Made by a program: the position numbers and the translations under genes
The notes under the pieces: generated by a model
The model's input: only the letters and a program-made list of their open reading frames with translations
What the model was told of the DNA's origin: nothing
Databases searched by the model: none
Shown here: piece by piece, positions 10,579 to 17,687 of the stretch
Position numbering within the stretch: position 1 is the first letter of the stretch
Layout of the letters: every line of letters begins with the position of its first letter
Origin: Brevibacterium sp. UCMA 11754
Lineage (GTDB): Bacteria > Actinomycetota > Actinomycetes > Actinomycetales > Brevibacteriaceae
Direction: 5' to 3'
DNA: 64,000 nucleotides
Assembly (NCBI RefSeq): GCF_021532275.1
Contig: NZ_JACBOT010000034.1
Span: 1 to 64,000, forward strand

Positions 10579-11722
10579 GATGGGGTCCTTTGCTCAGTGT
10601 CTCGCCGAGGTGGTCGAGGAAGGTCTGCGCGTCGATCGCGCGGATGATCTCGGCATTGACGCCCTTCCCCCACCGTCCCAGCCAATCGGCGACGGTTTCG
10701 CCACGTGTGAGTTTACCGGTGAGTTCGACGTCGACGGGCGCACAGATCGTCGTGGCCCACGGCAGCGTGCCTCGAGTTCCGTTCGCAATTGGTTCGTCGC
10801 TGCCCGCCGAGGTGGTCGTGATCTCGTCGCTGCGTGCCCATTCGAGGGCGCAGGCGAGGACGAAGGGATCATGGATGTGGGCGATGTAGCCCAGACCGTC
10901 CCATTCGTGGAACTCGAAGTAGAAGCGCAGGGCTTCGGCCATCTGGGCCAGCCAGTTGCCCCATCTCTCACCAGCAGCCGATGGTTCTCCTGTCCCGTCA
11001 TGAGGTTTCGGAGCCGCGTCGAGGATCGTTCTCAACCGTGCGGGAGTCATCTCAAGAGCCTCGGTGGCTTCGATTGGGGCGATCACCGGCAGGACCCGAT
11101 GAGTACCCTCGCGATGAGCGTGGTCGAAGGCGGCAATGACGCTCGCCGTCGACTCGGGGTCGAAGGTGACGTTCCATTCGGTGGTCGGGTGGGTGTTGCC
11201 GCGATAGTTGAAGGCACCGCCCATGATGAAGAGTCGTCTCATCAGGTTGGGAAGTTCGGGTTCGATGGCAATGGCCAGGGCAAGGTTCGTCGACGGGCCG
11301 ATGACAACGCCGATGAGCTCTCCGGGGTGAGACTGTGCAGCATCGACCCAGGCTTGAGCGGCGCTGATGGTGCTTGCCGGTGTCGCCGGTTGTGGAAGCC
11401 GCGCATATCCGGCACCGGTGAGTCCGTGGGTGAGGTCAGCGTACTCGGGTTCGGCGATTGGCGACATCGAAGAGTGTCCGTCGGTGCCTTCGGTCGGCCA
11501 AGCTGTGGGGAACTCGCTTCCCCGGTGGATGGGTATGTCCGTCCGTCCAGCAAGTTCAAGCCAGCCTTGAGCGTTGGCGCTGACCTGTGCGGTGGACACG
11601 TTGCCGCCTGAGGCCGCGATGCCGATGATGTCGACATCGTCTTGGCACAGCAGATATCCGAGGGCGATGGCGTCGTCGATTCCGGGATCACAGTCGAGGA
11701 ACAGCGGCAGATGTGGAGACAT
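10505..11722 (-). CDS. Inosine-uridine-preferring nucleoside hydrolase family protein
   Basis: 405 residues; hydrolyses the N-glycosidic bond of nucleosides to base plus ribose. The calcium-binding N-terminal signature is DCDPGIDDA (residues 10-18). Other family elements are SGGNVSTAQVSANAQ, IGVVIGPSTNLALAI, LFIMGGAF with YRGNTHPTTEWNVTFDPES, and the late VHDPFVLACAL-type segment (IHDPFVLACALEWA). It is longer than the typical 310-330 residues, with an insert near 240-260 and a C-terminal tail (about 385-405) that overlaps the S-component gene. As first gene of the hydrolase-S-T-ATPase operon, it probably acts on what the transporter brings in. An AGGA site sits just upstream of the ATG. Confidence 0.88.
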   Translation of the reverse strand: MSPHLPLFLDCDPGIDDAIALGYLLCQDDVDIIGIAASGGNVSTAQVSANAQGWLELAGRTDIPIHRGSEFPTAWPTEGTDGHSSMSPIAEPEYADLTHGLTGAGYARLPQPATPASTISAAQAWVDAAQSHPGELIGVVIGPSTNLALAIAIEPELPNLMRRLFIMGGAFNYRGNTHPTTEWNVTFDPESTASVIAAFDHAHREGTHRVLPVIAPIEATEALEMTPARLRTILDAAPKPHDGTGEPSAAGERWGNWLAQMAEALRFYFEFHEWDGLGYIAHIHDPFVLACALEWARSDEITTTSAGSDEPIANGTRGTLPWATTICAPVDVELTGKLTRGETVADWLGRWGKGVNAEIIRAIDAQTFLDHLGETLSKGPHHDHEIKTVWAGAGTHRRSRTKPEH

Positions 11723-11758
11723 GTGTCCTATTCTGCCGGAATCCCATCGCCCTGCTTC

Positions 11759-12217
11759 TCACCACCGACTCATTCGCACCCAGTTCGGGCAGGGCTGCGT
11801 CGAGCCTCGACGCACGAACTGGCAGCACAGGTAGAAGATCTTCGCGGGTGGCTCGTTGATGCCGAACTCCTCGCGTAGGTCGACCGGCTCTTGGGATTCG
11901 AACCCTGTGCCGATGGCCTCCCCGAATGCGGCCCCGGTGATCCACGGTCGCGATGCGAACGTGTATGCGTTGTTGAATACCTCGCAGTCACAGCAGCAGG
12001 CGCCCATGCTTCCCAAGCGTTCCAATAGCGCTGTGGCCCGAGGAGCTGTTCGGTCCCGAAATGTCAGGGCGAAGCGATGTGTTCCATCGCAGCCGAATTC
12101 TCCGAGCTGGCGAAAGACGTAGCAGACCAGGCATTCGCCCTCCCTCGGTGTGAGGATGCGAGCTGAGGCCGCATCGACGATCGTTCTGACTTCTGATTCC
12201 ATGGTGTCTTTGTCCAT
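11759..12217 (-). CDS. DUF2695 family cysteine-rich protein
   Basis: 152 residues, function unknown. Near the N-terminus is EGECLVCYVFRQLGEFGCDGTHRFAL, and later SMGACCCDCEVFNNAY, the DUF2695 signature in which a CDCEV motif follows a Cys pair. A C-terminal CCQFVRRG adds two more Cys. The conserved CxxC and CxC pattern suggests a bound metal, which is inference. The ATG at 12217 was chosen; another ATG at 12202 would also serve. It lies between the nucleoside hydrolase and the sugar kinase, divergent from the kinase, with a TGACAT inverted repeat between them. Confidence 0.72.
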   Translation of the reverse strand: MDKDTMESEVRTIVDAASARILTPREGECLVCYVFRQLGEFGCDGTHRFALTFRDRTAPRATALLERLGSMGACCCDCEVFNNAYTFASRPWITGAAFGEAIGTGFESQEPVDLREEFGINEPPAKIFYLCCQFVRRGSTQPCPNWVRMSRW

Positions 12218-12240
12218 GCGGCAACGATTCCAGACGGCAC

Positions 12241-12258
12241 TGACATGAACTGATGTCA
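12241..12258. promoter_or_regulatory. Inverted repeat TGACAT-N6-ATGTCA in a divergent promoter region
   Basis: Perfect six-base arms separated by six bases, lying between the divergent DUF2695 and PfkB-kinase starts. Read on the minus strand it contains TTGACA, which could be the -35 of the DUF2695 gene. A regulator bound here could affect both genes. On the plus strand a TACTAT at 12283 could serve as -10 for the kinase. No regulator gene is adjacent. Confidence 0.35.
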
Positions 12259-12337
12259 AAGTCGACCTCTGCACTATATGCGTACTATTCGAGCGGATGA
12301 GGCACCTGAACACTCGTGTGCGCATAGAATCGAGCGC

Positions 12338-13225
12338 ATGAGCATTCTTGTCATCGGTGAGGCTCTCATCGACATCGTCAGCTCGGCCGGATCATCAGAT
12401 CGCTATGCTCCTGGCGGGGCGCCGGCGAATGTCGCCCTCGGCCTGGGACGCCTCGGCGCCGATGTCGAGCTGCTCACCGATGTCGGAGATGACTTCCACG
12501 GTGGGTTCCTTCTGGCTCATCTGCGGGAGTCGCACGTCCGTGTGCACGCCCGCCCGACTGGTTCGACCTCGACGGCACGAGCTCTGCTGTCGGCGGACGG
12601 CTCTGCCGAATACGAGTTCTCACTGCGCTGGGACCCCGATGCATCGCTGGTCGACAGCGGCGACTGGGCGGCAATTCATGTCGGTTCGATCGCGGCATTC
12701 CTCTCCCCCGGTGCCGCTGCGGTCGATTCTCTTCTCCAGCGCGGACGAGACTCCTCAGCACTGCTGAGCCTCGACCCCAATATCCGGCCCTCCATCATCG
12801 GAGACCGAGAACAGGCACTGGCTCGGTTCGAGTCTCTCGCTACACGCGTCGATGTCGTCAAGCTCAGTGATGTCGACGCGGACTGGCTCTATCCCGGACA
12901 GAGTGCCGATGCTCAGATGGATCAGGTCCTTCGTCTCGGGGCCAAACTGGTCGCACTCACCTGCGGATCGGAGGACTCGATCCTCTCGACCGCCTCGGCG
13001 AGGGTGAGGGTTCCGGCAAGAGCAGTAAAGGTGAGGGACACGATCGGTGCCGGAGATACCTTCATGACCTCTCTTGTCCACGATCTGCAGGGCATAGGCA
13101 CCCAATTCGAGGATCTGGATGAGGTCGTGCTCACCGACCTCGGCGAGAATGCCTCACGCCGGGCGGCCATCACCGTCAGTCGTGCTGGAGCGGACCTGCC
13201 CTGGACCTGTGAAGAAGGCGCCTAG
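12338..13225 (+). CDS. PfkB-family carbohydrate kinase (fructokinase/ribokinase-like)
   Basis: 295 residues. The N-terminal PfkB signature is GGAPANVALGLGRLGADV (about residues 26-43), and the C-terminal signature with the catalytic base is RDTIGAGDTFMTSL (about 230-250, Asp of GAGD). The GSAEYEFSLRWD segment is like bacterial fructokinases. It phosphorylates a furanose sugar. Because a nucleoside hydrolase lies nearby, ribose is a possible substrate, but the sequence looks closer to fructokinase, so I leave the sugar open. The ATG at 12338 begins at MSILVIGEALIDIV as in homologues. Its 3' end overlaps the convergent SRPBCC gene by 72 bases. Confidence 0.87.
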   Translation: MSILVIGEALIDIVSSAGSSDRYAPGGAPANVALGLGRLGADVELLTDVGDDFHGGFLLAHLRESHVRVHARPTGSTSTARALLSADGSAEYEFSLRWDPDASLVDSGDWAAIHVGSIAAFLSPGAAAVDSLLQRGRDSSALLSLDPNIRPSIIGDREQALARFESLATRVDVVKLSDVDADWLYPGQSADAQMDQVLRLGAKLVALTCGSEDSILSTASARVRVPARAVKVRDTIGAGDTFMTSLVHDLQGIGTQFEDLDEVVLTDLGENASRRAAITVSRAGADLPWTCEEGA

Positions 13226-13648
13226 CTGCCCGAGGGCGATTCGATGACCGTTCCGACTGCCATCGATCATATCGGCGCCGACGAACGACACCACCTGGTT
13301 CACGATCGTCACCAGCGTGCCTGCGGGGACGTCAGTGAAGGACCAGGTGATCATCCCTGTGGCGAGGAGTTTGTCCCCGCGCCACACTGTGTCGGTGTGA
13401 ACGGCAAAGTCCTCCACTTCGACGTGGATGTAGTCGATGGCCGCACTGAACTCGAGCGTTTCAGGGCTCCCACACCGATATTCCGCACGGCCTCCGGTCC
13501 GGAAGTCATCGCGGTCGTAGATGACCCTTTCGCCGGCTGGGGCACTCCACTGCTGCCTGGCTTCGGTGTCGGCGAAGGCCACCCAGACGTCCCCGCGGGG
13601 ACGTGCGATCTCCGTGCTCAGTTGAATAGTGTCGGTCATGGGGTTCAT
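13154..13648 (-). CDS. SRPBCC (AHSA1-like) domain protein
   Basis: 164 residues with the activator-of-Hsp90-ATPase-like fold. Seen: DTIQLSTEIARPRGDVWVAFADTEARQQWSAPAGE at the start (helix-grip motif ending in W), a central YRCGSPETLEFSAAIDYIHVEV, and ATGMITWSFTDVPAGTLVTIVNQ. Such proteins often bind small hydrophobic ligands or act as accessory proteins; the ligand is unknown. GAGG lies six bases before the ATG at 13648. The gene follows the VOC gene with a gap of seven bases, so both form an operon behind the operator-like site at 14033. The 3' end is antisense to the kinase gene for 72 bases. Confidence 0.75.
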   Translation of the reverse strand: MNPMTDTIQLSTEIARPRGDVWVAFADTEARQQWSAPAGERVIYDRDDFRTGGRAEYRCGSPETLEFSAAIDYIHVEVEDFAVHTDTVWRGDKLLATGMITWSFTDVPAGTLVTIVNQVVSFVGADMIDGSRNGHRIALGQLGAFFTGPGQVRSSTTDGDGRPA

Positions 13649-13655
13649 TGCAGCC

Positions 13656-13988
13656 TCACTCACCGGAGAAGACGATTCGATTGCCGTCGGGGTCAGCGAT
13701 CTGCAGAATCCGCTGACCACCGCCCGGCTGTGGTCCGCCGTGGTCGATACCAGCGGCAGCCAGCCGCTCAGCCAGTGCATCGAGGTCCGACTCCCCGATG
13801 ACCGCGGTCGAGTATCCGGCACGCTGCGGCTCGGCCCAGACCTGGACTCCGAACTCGCTTCCGAAATGCCATTCGAGCAGTCCCGGCATTGGAGTGGCGT
13901 CGGGGTCGCGCTCGAAGACCTTCGAGTACCAGTCGTGCGCCTGGTCCTGATCATTGACGGTGATGCTGGCCATCAGACCGGTGAACAT
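13656..13988 (-). CDS. VOC (glyoxalase-like) family protein
   Basis: 110 residues, one VOC domain. Seen: MFTGLMASITVNDQDQAHDWYSKVF, LEWHFGSEFGVQVW, and the C-terminal QIADPDGNRIVF, where the usual metal-ligand Glu position reads Val-Phe. A metal-dependent reaction is therefore uncertain. AAAGGAG lies five bases before the ATG at 13988, which settles the start over the upstream ATG at 14021. First gene of an operon with the SRPBCC gene. Confidence 0.8.
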   Translation of the reverse strand: MFTGLMASITVNDQDQAHDWYSKVFERDPDATPMPGLLEWHFGSEFGVQVWAEPQRAGYSTAVIGESDLDALAERLAAAGIDHGGPQPGGGQRILQIADPDGNRIVFSGE

Positions 13989-14032
13989 GATCGCTCCTTT
14001 GAGATCGATGAGTCGATTCAACCTTCACAGCA

Positions 14033-14052
14033 ATTGCATTCTGCAACTACTT
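14033..14052 (-). promoter_or_regulatory. Operator-like site 1 (AAGTAGTTGCA-N4-GCAAT) upstream of the VOC-SRPBCC operon
   Basis: On the minus strand this reads AAGTAGTTGCA, four bases, GCAAT. It contains a perfect TTGCA-N3-TGCAA dyad (14034-14046) and ends 44 bases before the VOC start. The same 16 defined bases with the same four-base gap occur once more at 15993-16012, next to the HxlR regulator, which makes it a good candidate for that regulator's binding site. Confidence 0.6.
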
Positions 14053-14100
14053 ACTCCATAGAAGCACACAGCCGCGGCTCTGACAAGGCCGGCTTCGCAC

Positions 14101-14490
14101 TCACATACCAAATGGTGCCAGTGAGAATCGGCCCCAGGCGAGGAATGCGAAGGTCAGCAGATAGACCGTGTCGCCGACCATCAGCCCCCATTCACTGCGC
14201 CGGAATCTCGTCGTTGCCGCCCCTGCCATCACCAGCATCAGCCCACATGCGGCCAGTGGCGACAGAATGGGGAGGATGCCGACAAGTGGAGGCAGGACGA
14301 GCCCGATCACACCGATGATCTTGATCGTTCCAATCGCCTTGACGTGCCTCGAATCGAAGTCATCGACCCAGTGCTGGCTGCGGGCCAGCGAACGGTAGTG
14401 TTCCTTGGTGAGAATGATCTGAGCGGCGCCGCCGATTCCGAATGCGATCGCCATCATGCCGGCAAGAATCCACAGTACGATATTCATCAT
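14101..14490 (-). CDS. DoxX-like membrane protein
   Basis: 129 residues with four hydrophobic helices: IVLWILAGMMAIAFGIGGAAQIIL, IGTIKIIGVIGLVLPPLVGIL, LSPLAACGLMLVMAGAA and WGLMVGDTVYLLTFAFLAW. The pattern K-x-IGxxEIxGxxGLxLP seen here as KAIGTIKIIGVIGLVLPP is the DoxX-like signature. Such proteins are often co-regulated with ECF sigma factors and may act in oxidative stress, but the role is unsettled. AAGGA five bases upstream supports the ATG at 14490 rather than the GTG at 14493. It is divergent from the sigma factor gene. Confidence 0.8.
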   Translation of the reverse strand: MMNIVLWILAGMMAIAFGIGGAAQIILTKEHYRSLARSQHWVDDFDSRHVKAIGTIKIIGVIGLVLPPLVGILPILSPLAACGLMLVMAGAATTRFRRSEWGLMVGDTVYLLTFAFLAWGRFSLAPFGM

Positions 14491-14501
14491 CACGTTCCTT
14501 C

Positions 14502-15455
14502 GTGTTCGTAAGTGCCCGTTCGGGCCTTCACCCTGATGACGCAGCGCGGCGCAGAAAGGTAACAGCCATCGAGGAATCTCTTCTGGCCTCTGACTTCGAA
14601 ATCCATCGACCGCGGGTCACCGCACTCGCATCGAAGGTGCTCGGATCGGGCACCGATGCGGAGGATGCCGTGCAGGAGGCGTGGATCCGACTGGACAGAC
14701 AGGACCCTGAGGACATCGACAACCTCGGCGGCTGGCTCACCCGGGTCGTCGGACGCATCTGCCTCGATGTTCTGCGCCGTCGCACGACTCGCGGCGAATC
14801 GTCTCTTGATTCTTGGATATCCGAAGCCGTCATCACTGATGACAACGACGACCCGGAAAGCACCGCAGTCCGGTCGGACTCACTTGGCCCCGCGATGATG
14901 ATTGTGCTCGATTCGCTACAGCCAGAAGAGCGTTTCGCTTTCGTCCTTCACGACTTGTTCGCAGTTCCGTTCGTCGAAATCTCCACGATCATCGGTCGAT
15001 CAAGCGCGGCCGCGAAGATGGCGGCCAGCCGTGCTCGCCGCAAGATCAAAGACGTCCCTGCCCCCAGCGGCGACCTGACAAAGAGACGCGCGGCCGTCGA
15101 TGCATTCCTCATAGCTGCACGAGAGGGTGACTTCGACGCCCTGCTGCATGTTCTCGATCCAAACGTCACCTGGCATCGCTGCACAGCGCACGGTCACACA
15201 GTTCAGCTGGGGGCAAACGACGTGCTGGCTGCAGTCAGACGTGGAGACCCAGAGAGGATCGAGGCTCGTCGGGTCGGCGTCAACGGTGAACCCGGCATCC
15301 TCGTATCGACTGCGAGCGGCCGCACATTGGGACTCATGGCATGCACGGTCGCTGACGGCAAGCTGATCGAGATCGTCTCGATCATCGCTTACAGGCAGCT
15401 GGATCACCTAGCGCTGCCCCCTCGCCGCACACCGCCCGGCACCCACCTCAAGTGA
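14502..15455 (+). CDS. SigJ/ECF41-like RNA polymerase sigma factor with C-terminal SnoaL-like domain
   Basis: About 317 residues from GTG 14502; the true start is uncertain (ATG 14442 lies inside the divergent gene, and no ribosome site is visible, so a leaderless message is possible). Sigma region 2 covers RPRVTALASKVLGSGTDAEDAVQEAWIRL and WLTRVVGRICLDVLRRR. Region 4 covers LQPEERFAFVLHDLFAVPFVEISTIIGRSSAAAKMAASRARRK. The C-terminal part, from about residue 190, is a SnoaL-like domain (FLIAAREGDFDALLHVLDPNVTW, VNGEPGILV), as in SigJ and ECF41 factors where it controls activity. The DGGGK motif described for ECF41 is not seen. Neighbouring DoxX, SDR and reductase genes fit the usual ECF41 context. 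Confidence 0.82.
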   Translation: MFVSARSGLHPDDAARRRKVTAIEESLLASDFEIHRPRVTALASKVLGSGTDAEDAVQEAWIRLDRQDPEDIDNLGGWLTRVVGRICLDVLRRRTTRGESSLDSWISEAVITDDNDDPESTAVRSDSLGPAMMIVLDSLQPEERFAFVLHDLFAVPFVEISTIIGRSSAAAKMAASRARRKIKDVPAPSGDLTKRRAAVDAFLIAAREGDFDALLHVLDPNVTWHRCTAHGHTVQLGANDVLAAVRRGDPERIEARRVGVNGEPGILVSTASGRTLGLMACTVADGKLIEIVSIIAYRQLDHLALPPRRTPPGTHLK

Positions 15456-15489
15456 CGCCGCGGGGCGCCTCACCGAATCGACTCCTTGA

Positions 15490-15981
15490 TCACGTCTTCC
15501 CAAGAGCAGCCTCATACTCGGCCTGCAGACGCTCCGAAGCCCGTGGCCGAGGAGATTCAGGAAGCGCAACGCCGAGGTGGGCCTCCCGCAGTTCGTCCAT
15601 GAAATCGTCGATCAGCTCGGGCGACTCAGCGAGAATTCGGGCTCTCACGGTCAGCTCATGAGAGGTCGGGCGGTGATTCATTCCCCAGGCACCGAGTGCG
15701 ACCATGACCGGCACCACCTGGATTCCGGCCTCGGTGAGGGAATAGGCGGCCTTTTGGCCGCGAACCGTGTCTGCCCGGGTCAGCAGGCCTTCGGCGACCA
15801 GCTTCTTCAGGCGGCTGGAGAGCATATTCGAGGCGATTGACTCGTCGTTGAGAGTAAGGAGCTCGCGAAAATGGCGGCGATTGCCGAACACGATGTCGCG
15901 AAGCACGATGAGGCTCCAGGAATCACCGAGGACTTCGACGGCTGCGTTGATCGCGCAGCCCGAGCGCGGTTCGCTTCGCAA
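15490..15981 (-). CDS. HxlR-family winged-helix transcriptional regulator
   Basis: 163 residues. The HxlR domain is at about residues 9-100: GCAINAAVEVLGDSWSLIVLRDIVFG, RHFRELL, IASNMLSSRLKKLVAEGLL (recognition helix) and YSLTEAGIQVVPVMVALGAWG. The C-terminal 60 residues are helical (DDFMDELREAHLGVALPE). Start: GGGAGG lies five bases before a TTG at 15981, which fits better than the TTG at 16011. The N-terminal Cys (about residue 9) is where several HxlR proteins sense electrophiles or oxidants. It likely binds the repeat site just upstream of its own start and the matching site before the VOC operon. Confidence 0.85.
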   Translation of the reverse strand: MRSEPRSGCAINAAVEVLGDSWSLIVLRDIVFGNRRHFRELLTLNDESIASNMLSSRLKKLVAEGLLTRADTVRGQKAAYSLTEAGIQVVPVMVALGAWGMNHRPTSHELTVRARILAESPELIDDFMDELREAHLGVALPESPRPRASERLQAEYEAALGKT

Positions 15982-15992
15982 TTCATCCTCCC

Positions 15993-16012
15993 AAGTAGTT
16001 GCAATCAGCAAT
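15993..16012 (+). promoter_or_regulatory. Operator-like site 2 (AAGTAGTTGCA-N4-GCAAT) between hxlR-type and reductase genes
   Basis: Plus-strand copy of the motif at 14033-14052, identical at all 16 defined positions with the same spacing. It lies directly upstream of the HxlR ribosome site and 53 bases before the DHFR/RibD-like gene, so it could control both. Flanking bases add a longer imperfect dyad of GTAGT and ACTAC arms (15995-16018). Confidence 0.6.
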
Positions 16013-16065
16013 CACTACATTCTACGCTTGACACACTCATCGCTGACTATCACATCGGAGTGATC

Positions 16066-16710
16066 ATGGTTCGAGTACGCGTACACAGTCAATTCGTCTC
16101 ACTGGACGGCTACTCCGCCGGTGATTATGTGACGTTCGATGAGCCGATCGGCGGCGCCCAAGCACTCTTCGGCTGGTTCGACGGACAAGGAATCGAAGGG
16201 ATCGGCGGCGTCGATGGGTCTGTCACACTAGATCGCGCGCTGTTCGCAATGTGGGGGCAGGGCATCGGCGCCGAGATAATGGGTCGGAAGAAGTTCGGGC
16301 CGCAGGAGGGGCCGTGGCCCGATGATGGGTGGCGCGGCTGGTGGGGCGAGGAACCGCCGTTCAAGACTCCGTGCTTCGTCCTCACTCACCACCCTAAGGA
16401 GGCGATGGAGTTTCCCAACGGGACGAGCTTCCATTTCGTCGATGACACCCCCGAGGCGGTCCTGGACCAGGCGATCAACGCCGCGGACGGCCTCGACGTG
16501 CGCATCGGCGGTGGTCCGTCGACCATTCGCCAGTTCCTCGCCGCAGACCTCATCGACTTCATGGGTGTGGCGATCGTTCCGATCACCTTGGGCACGGGTG
16601 TTTCGCTGTGGGAAGGCATCAGCGGCATCGAGGACCGCTTCACGATCGAGACGATCGGCTCATCGAGTGGTCTGACCCACCAGCTCTGGAACAGGAAAGA
16701 TCGAGGGTGA
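16066..16710 (+). CDS. Dihydrofolate reductase/RibD C-terminal domain-like reductase
   Basis: 214 residues of the RibD_C/DHFR-like family, common as NADPH-dependent reductases of unknown substrate in actinobacteria. Seen: VHSQFVSLDGYSAGD (substrate-side N-terminal motif), IMGRKKFGPQEGPWPDDGW, FVLTHHPKEAMEFPNG, a Rossmann-type GLDVRIGGGPSTIRQFLAADLIDFM, and VAIVPITLGTGVSLW. GGAG lies six bases before the ATG at 16066. Divergent from the HxlR gene with a shared operator-like site between them, so it is probably a target of that regulator. Confidence 0.83.
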   Translation: MVRVRVHSQFVSLDGYSAGDYVTFDEPIGGAQALFGWFDGQGIEGIGGVDGSVTLDRALFAMWGQGIGAEIMGRKKFGPQEGPWPDDGWRGWWGEEPPFKTPCFVLTHHPKEAMEFPNGTSFHFVDDTPEAVLDQAINAADGLDVRIGGGPSTIRQFLAADLIDFMGVAIVPITLGTGVSLWEGISGIEDRFTIETIGSSSGLTHQLWNRKDRG

Positions 16711-16729
16711 AGACGTCGTGAGCATGACA

Positions 16730-16764
16730 ATGGGGAGATCGAACACTGAGTTCGATCTCCCCAT
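16730..16764. terminator. Bidirectional terminator hairpin
   Basis: A 15-base perfect stem (ATGGGGAGATCGAAC with its complement) closes a five-base loop ACTGA. It lies between the convergent reductase and SDR genes. There is no clear U-run, but the stem is strong enough to end transcription from both sides. Confidence 0.75.
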
Positions 16765-16797
16765 CTGTGCGCCGCGAAATATGCGTGTCGCGAGGTC

Positions 16798-17484
16798 TTA
16801 CTTCACAGCCTCGGCGATCGGAGTGTCACCGTCGTAGAAGTTCACGGTCTCTCGCTTCGCGGCCTCTTTGGCGATGACATGGGTGATCACATCGGCGACG
16901 AGTTCACGTGAAGTCACTCGCGTGTCACTGTCCGGGGTCGCGCCGTCGACGTCACCGGAGCCATCGGCCAGCAGCACGCTGCCCTTCGACGGCTCCAAGG
17001 TCAGACCGCCGGGCCCGAGGATCGTGTAGTTCAGGGAGCTTGCACGCAGGTGCTCATCTGCTCCGTGCTTCGCTTCAACGTAAGGGTAGAACGAGCTCTC
17101 CGGATCGACCCGGTCGAGGTCGACGCCCGCACTGGCATAGGACACGATGACGTAGCGATCGACTCCCGCTTGCACGCTGGCGTCGATGGAGCGTTTCGCT
17201 GCCTCAAGATCCACAGCGCGGGTTCGGTCAGGATTGCCGCCACCGGCGCCTGCCGAGAAGACCACGGCCTTTGCTCCGGTGAACAGCTCCGCGAGCTTGC
17301 CGGTGTCAGCGGATTCGATGTCGAGGACAACGGCGTTCGCACCTGCAGTCTCCACCTCGGCGGTCTGATCCGGGTTGCGGATGACGGAATCCACCGAGTA
17401 TCCGGCTTCCTTCAGCTTCGGCGCGGCCAAGAGCGCAATCTTGCCGTGGCCTCCGAGAATGACTACGCGGTCTGCATCAGACAT
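16798..17484 (-). CDS. NAD(P)-binding atypical short-chain dehydrogenase (NmrA/SDR_a5-like)
   Basis: 228 residues. Rossmann loop VVILGGHGKIALLAAPKLKEAG at the N-terminus (GGxGxIG-like), an acidic second strand (VVLDIE), VVFSAGAGGG, and a YVIVSYASAGV strand in place of the classical Ser-Tyr-Lys set, followed by YPYVEAKHGADEHLRASSLNYTILGPGGL. This is the sugar-epimerase-like atypical SDR pattern; many are NAD(P)H sensors or reductases. AGGAG lies before the ATG at 17484. SDR genes are typical ECF41 sigma targets, and the minus-strand region upstream holds a TGTCGCT-N15-CGTC sequence that loosely fits the ECF41 promoter pattern. Confidence 0.85.
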   Translation of the reverse strand: MSDADRVVILGGHGKIALLAAPKLKEAGYSVDSVIRNPDQTAEVETAGANAVVLDIESADTGKLAELFTGAKAVVFSAGAGGGNPDRTRAVDLEAAKRSIDASVQAGVDRYVIVSYASAGVDLDRVDPESSFYPYVEAKHGADEHLRASSLNYTILGPGGLTLEPSKGSVLLADGSGDVDGATPDSDTRVTSRELVADVITHVIAKEAAKRETVNFYDGDTPIAEAVK

Positions 17485-17500
17485 GTGAATCTCCTTTGTT

Positions 17501-17529
17501 GACGACGCTTACTCTTCACCACAGCGACA
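17501..17529 (-). promoter_or_regulatory. Possible ECF41-type promoter before the SDR gene
   Basis: On the minus strand TGTCGCT (17529-17523), then 15 bases, CGTC (17507-17504). From memory, the ECF41 pattern is TGTCACA, about 16 bases, CGTC, so the fit is partial (five of seven in the -35). It sits 20-45 bases before the SDR start, and a SigJ/ECF41-like factor is encoded 2 kb away. Confidence 0.3.
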
Positions 17530-17534
17530 AGCCA

Positions 17535-17551
17535 GGTGGATTTATTCCACC
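17535..17551. promoter_or_regulatory. GGTGGA-N5-TCCACC inverted repeat upstream of the SDR gene
   Basis: Perfect six-base arms around TTTAT, 51 bases before the SDR start and just upstream of the possible ECF41 -35. It could be an operator, or an RNA hairpin if transcription starts further upstream. Confidence 0.35.
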
Positions 17552-17687
17552 CCGACGCACCAGAAGTCAGGTCGATTCGAGGTCGGGGAACCGTTGAGCT
17601 TGGTCCGTGCCTCGGCGAAAATAGAGGCAGACGCACATTCACTTGCCGGGTTATTCACCGAACATGTGAACGACAGTCGGTGAGCCT

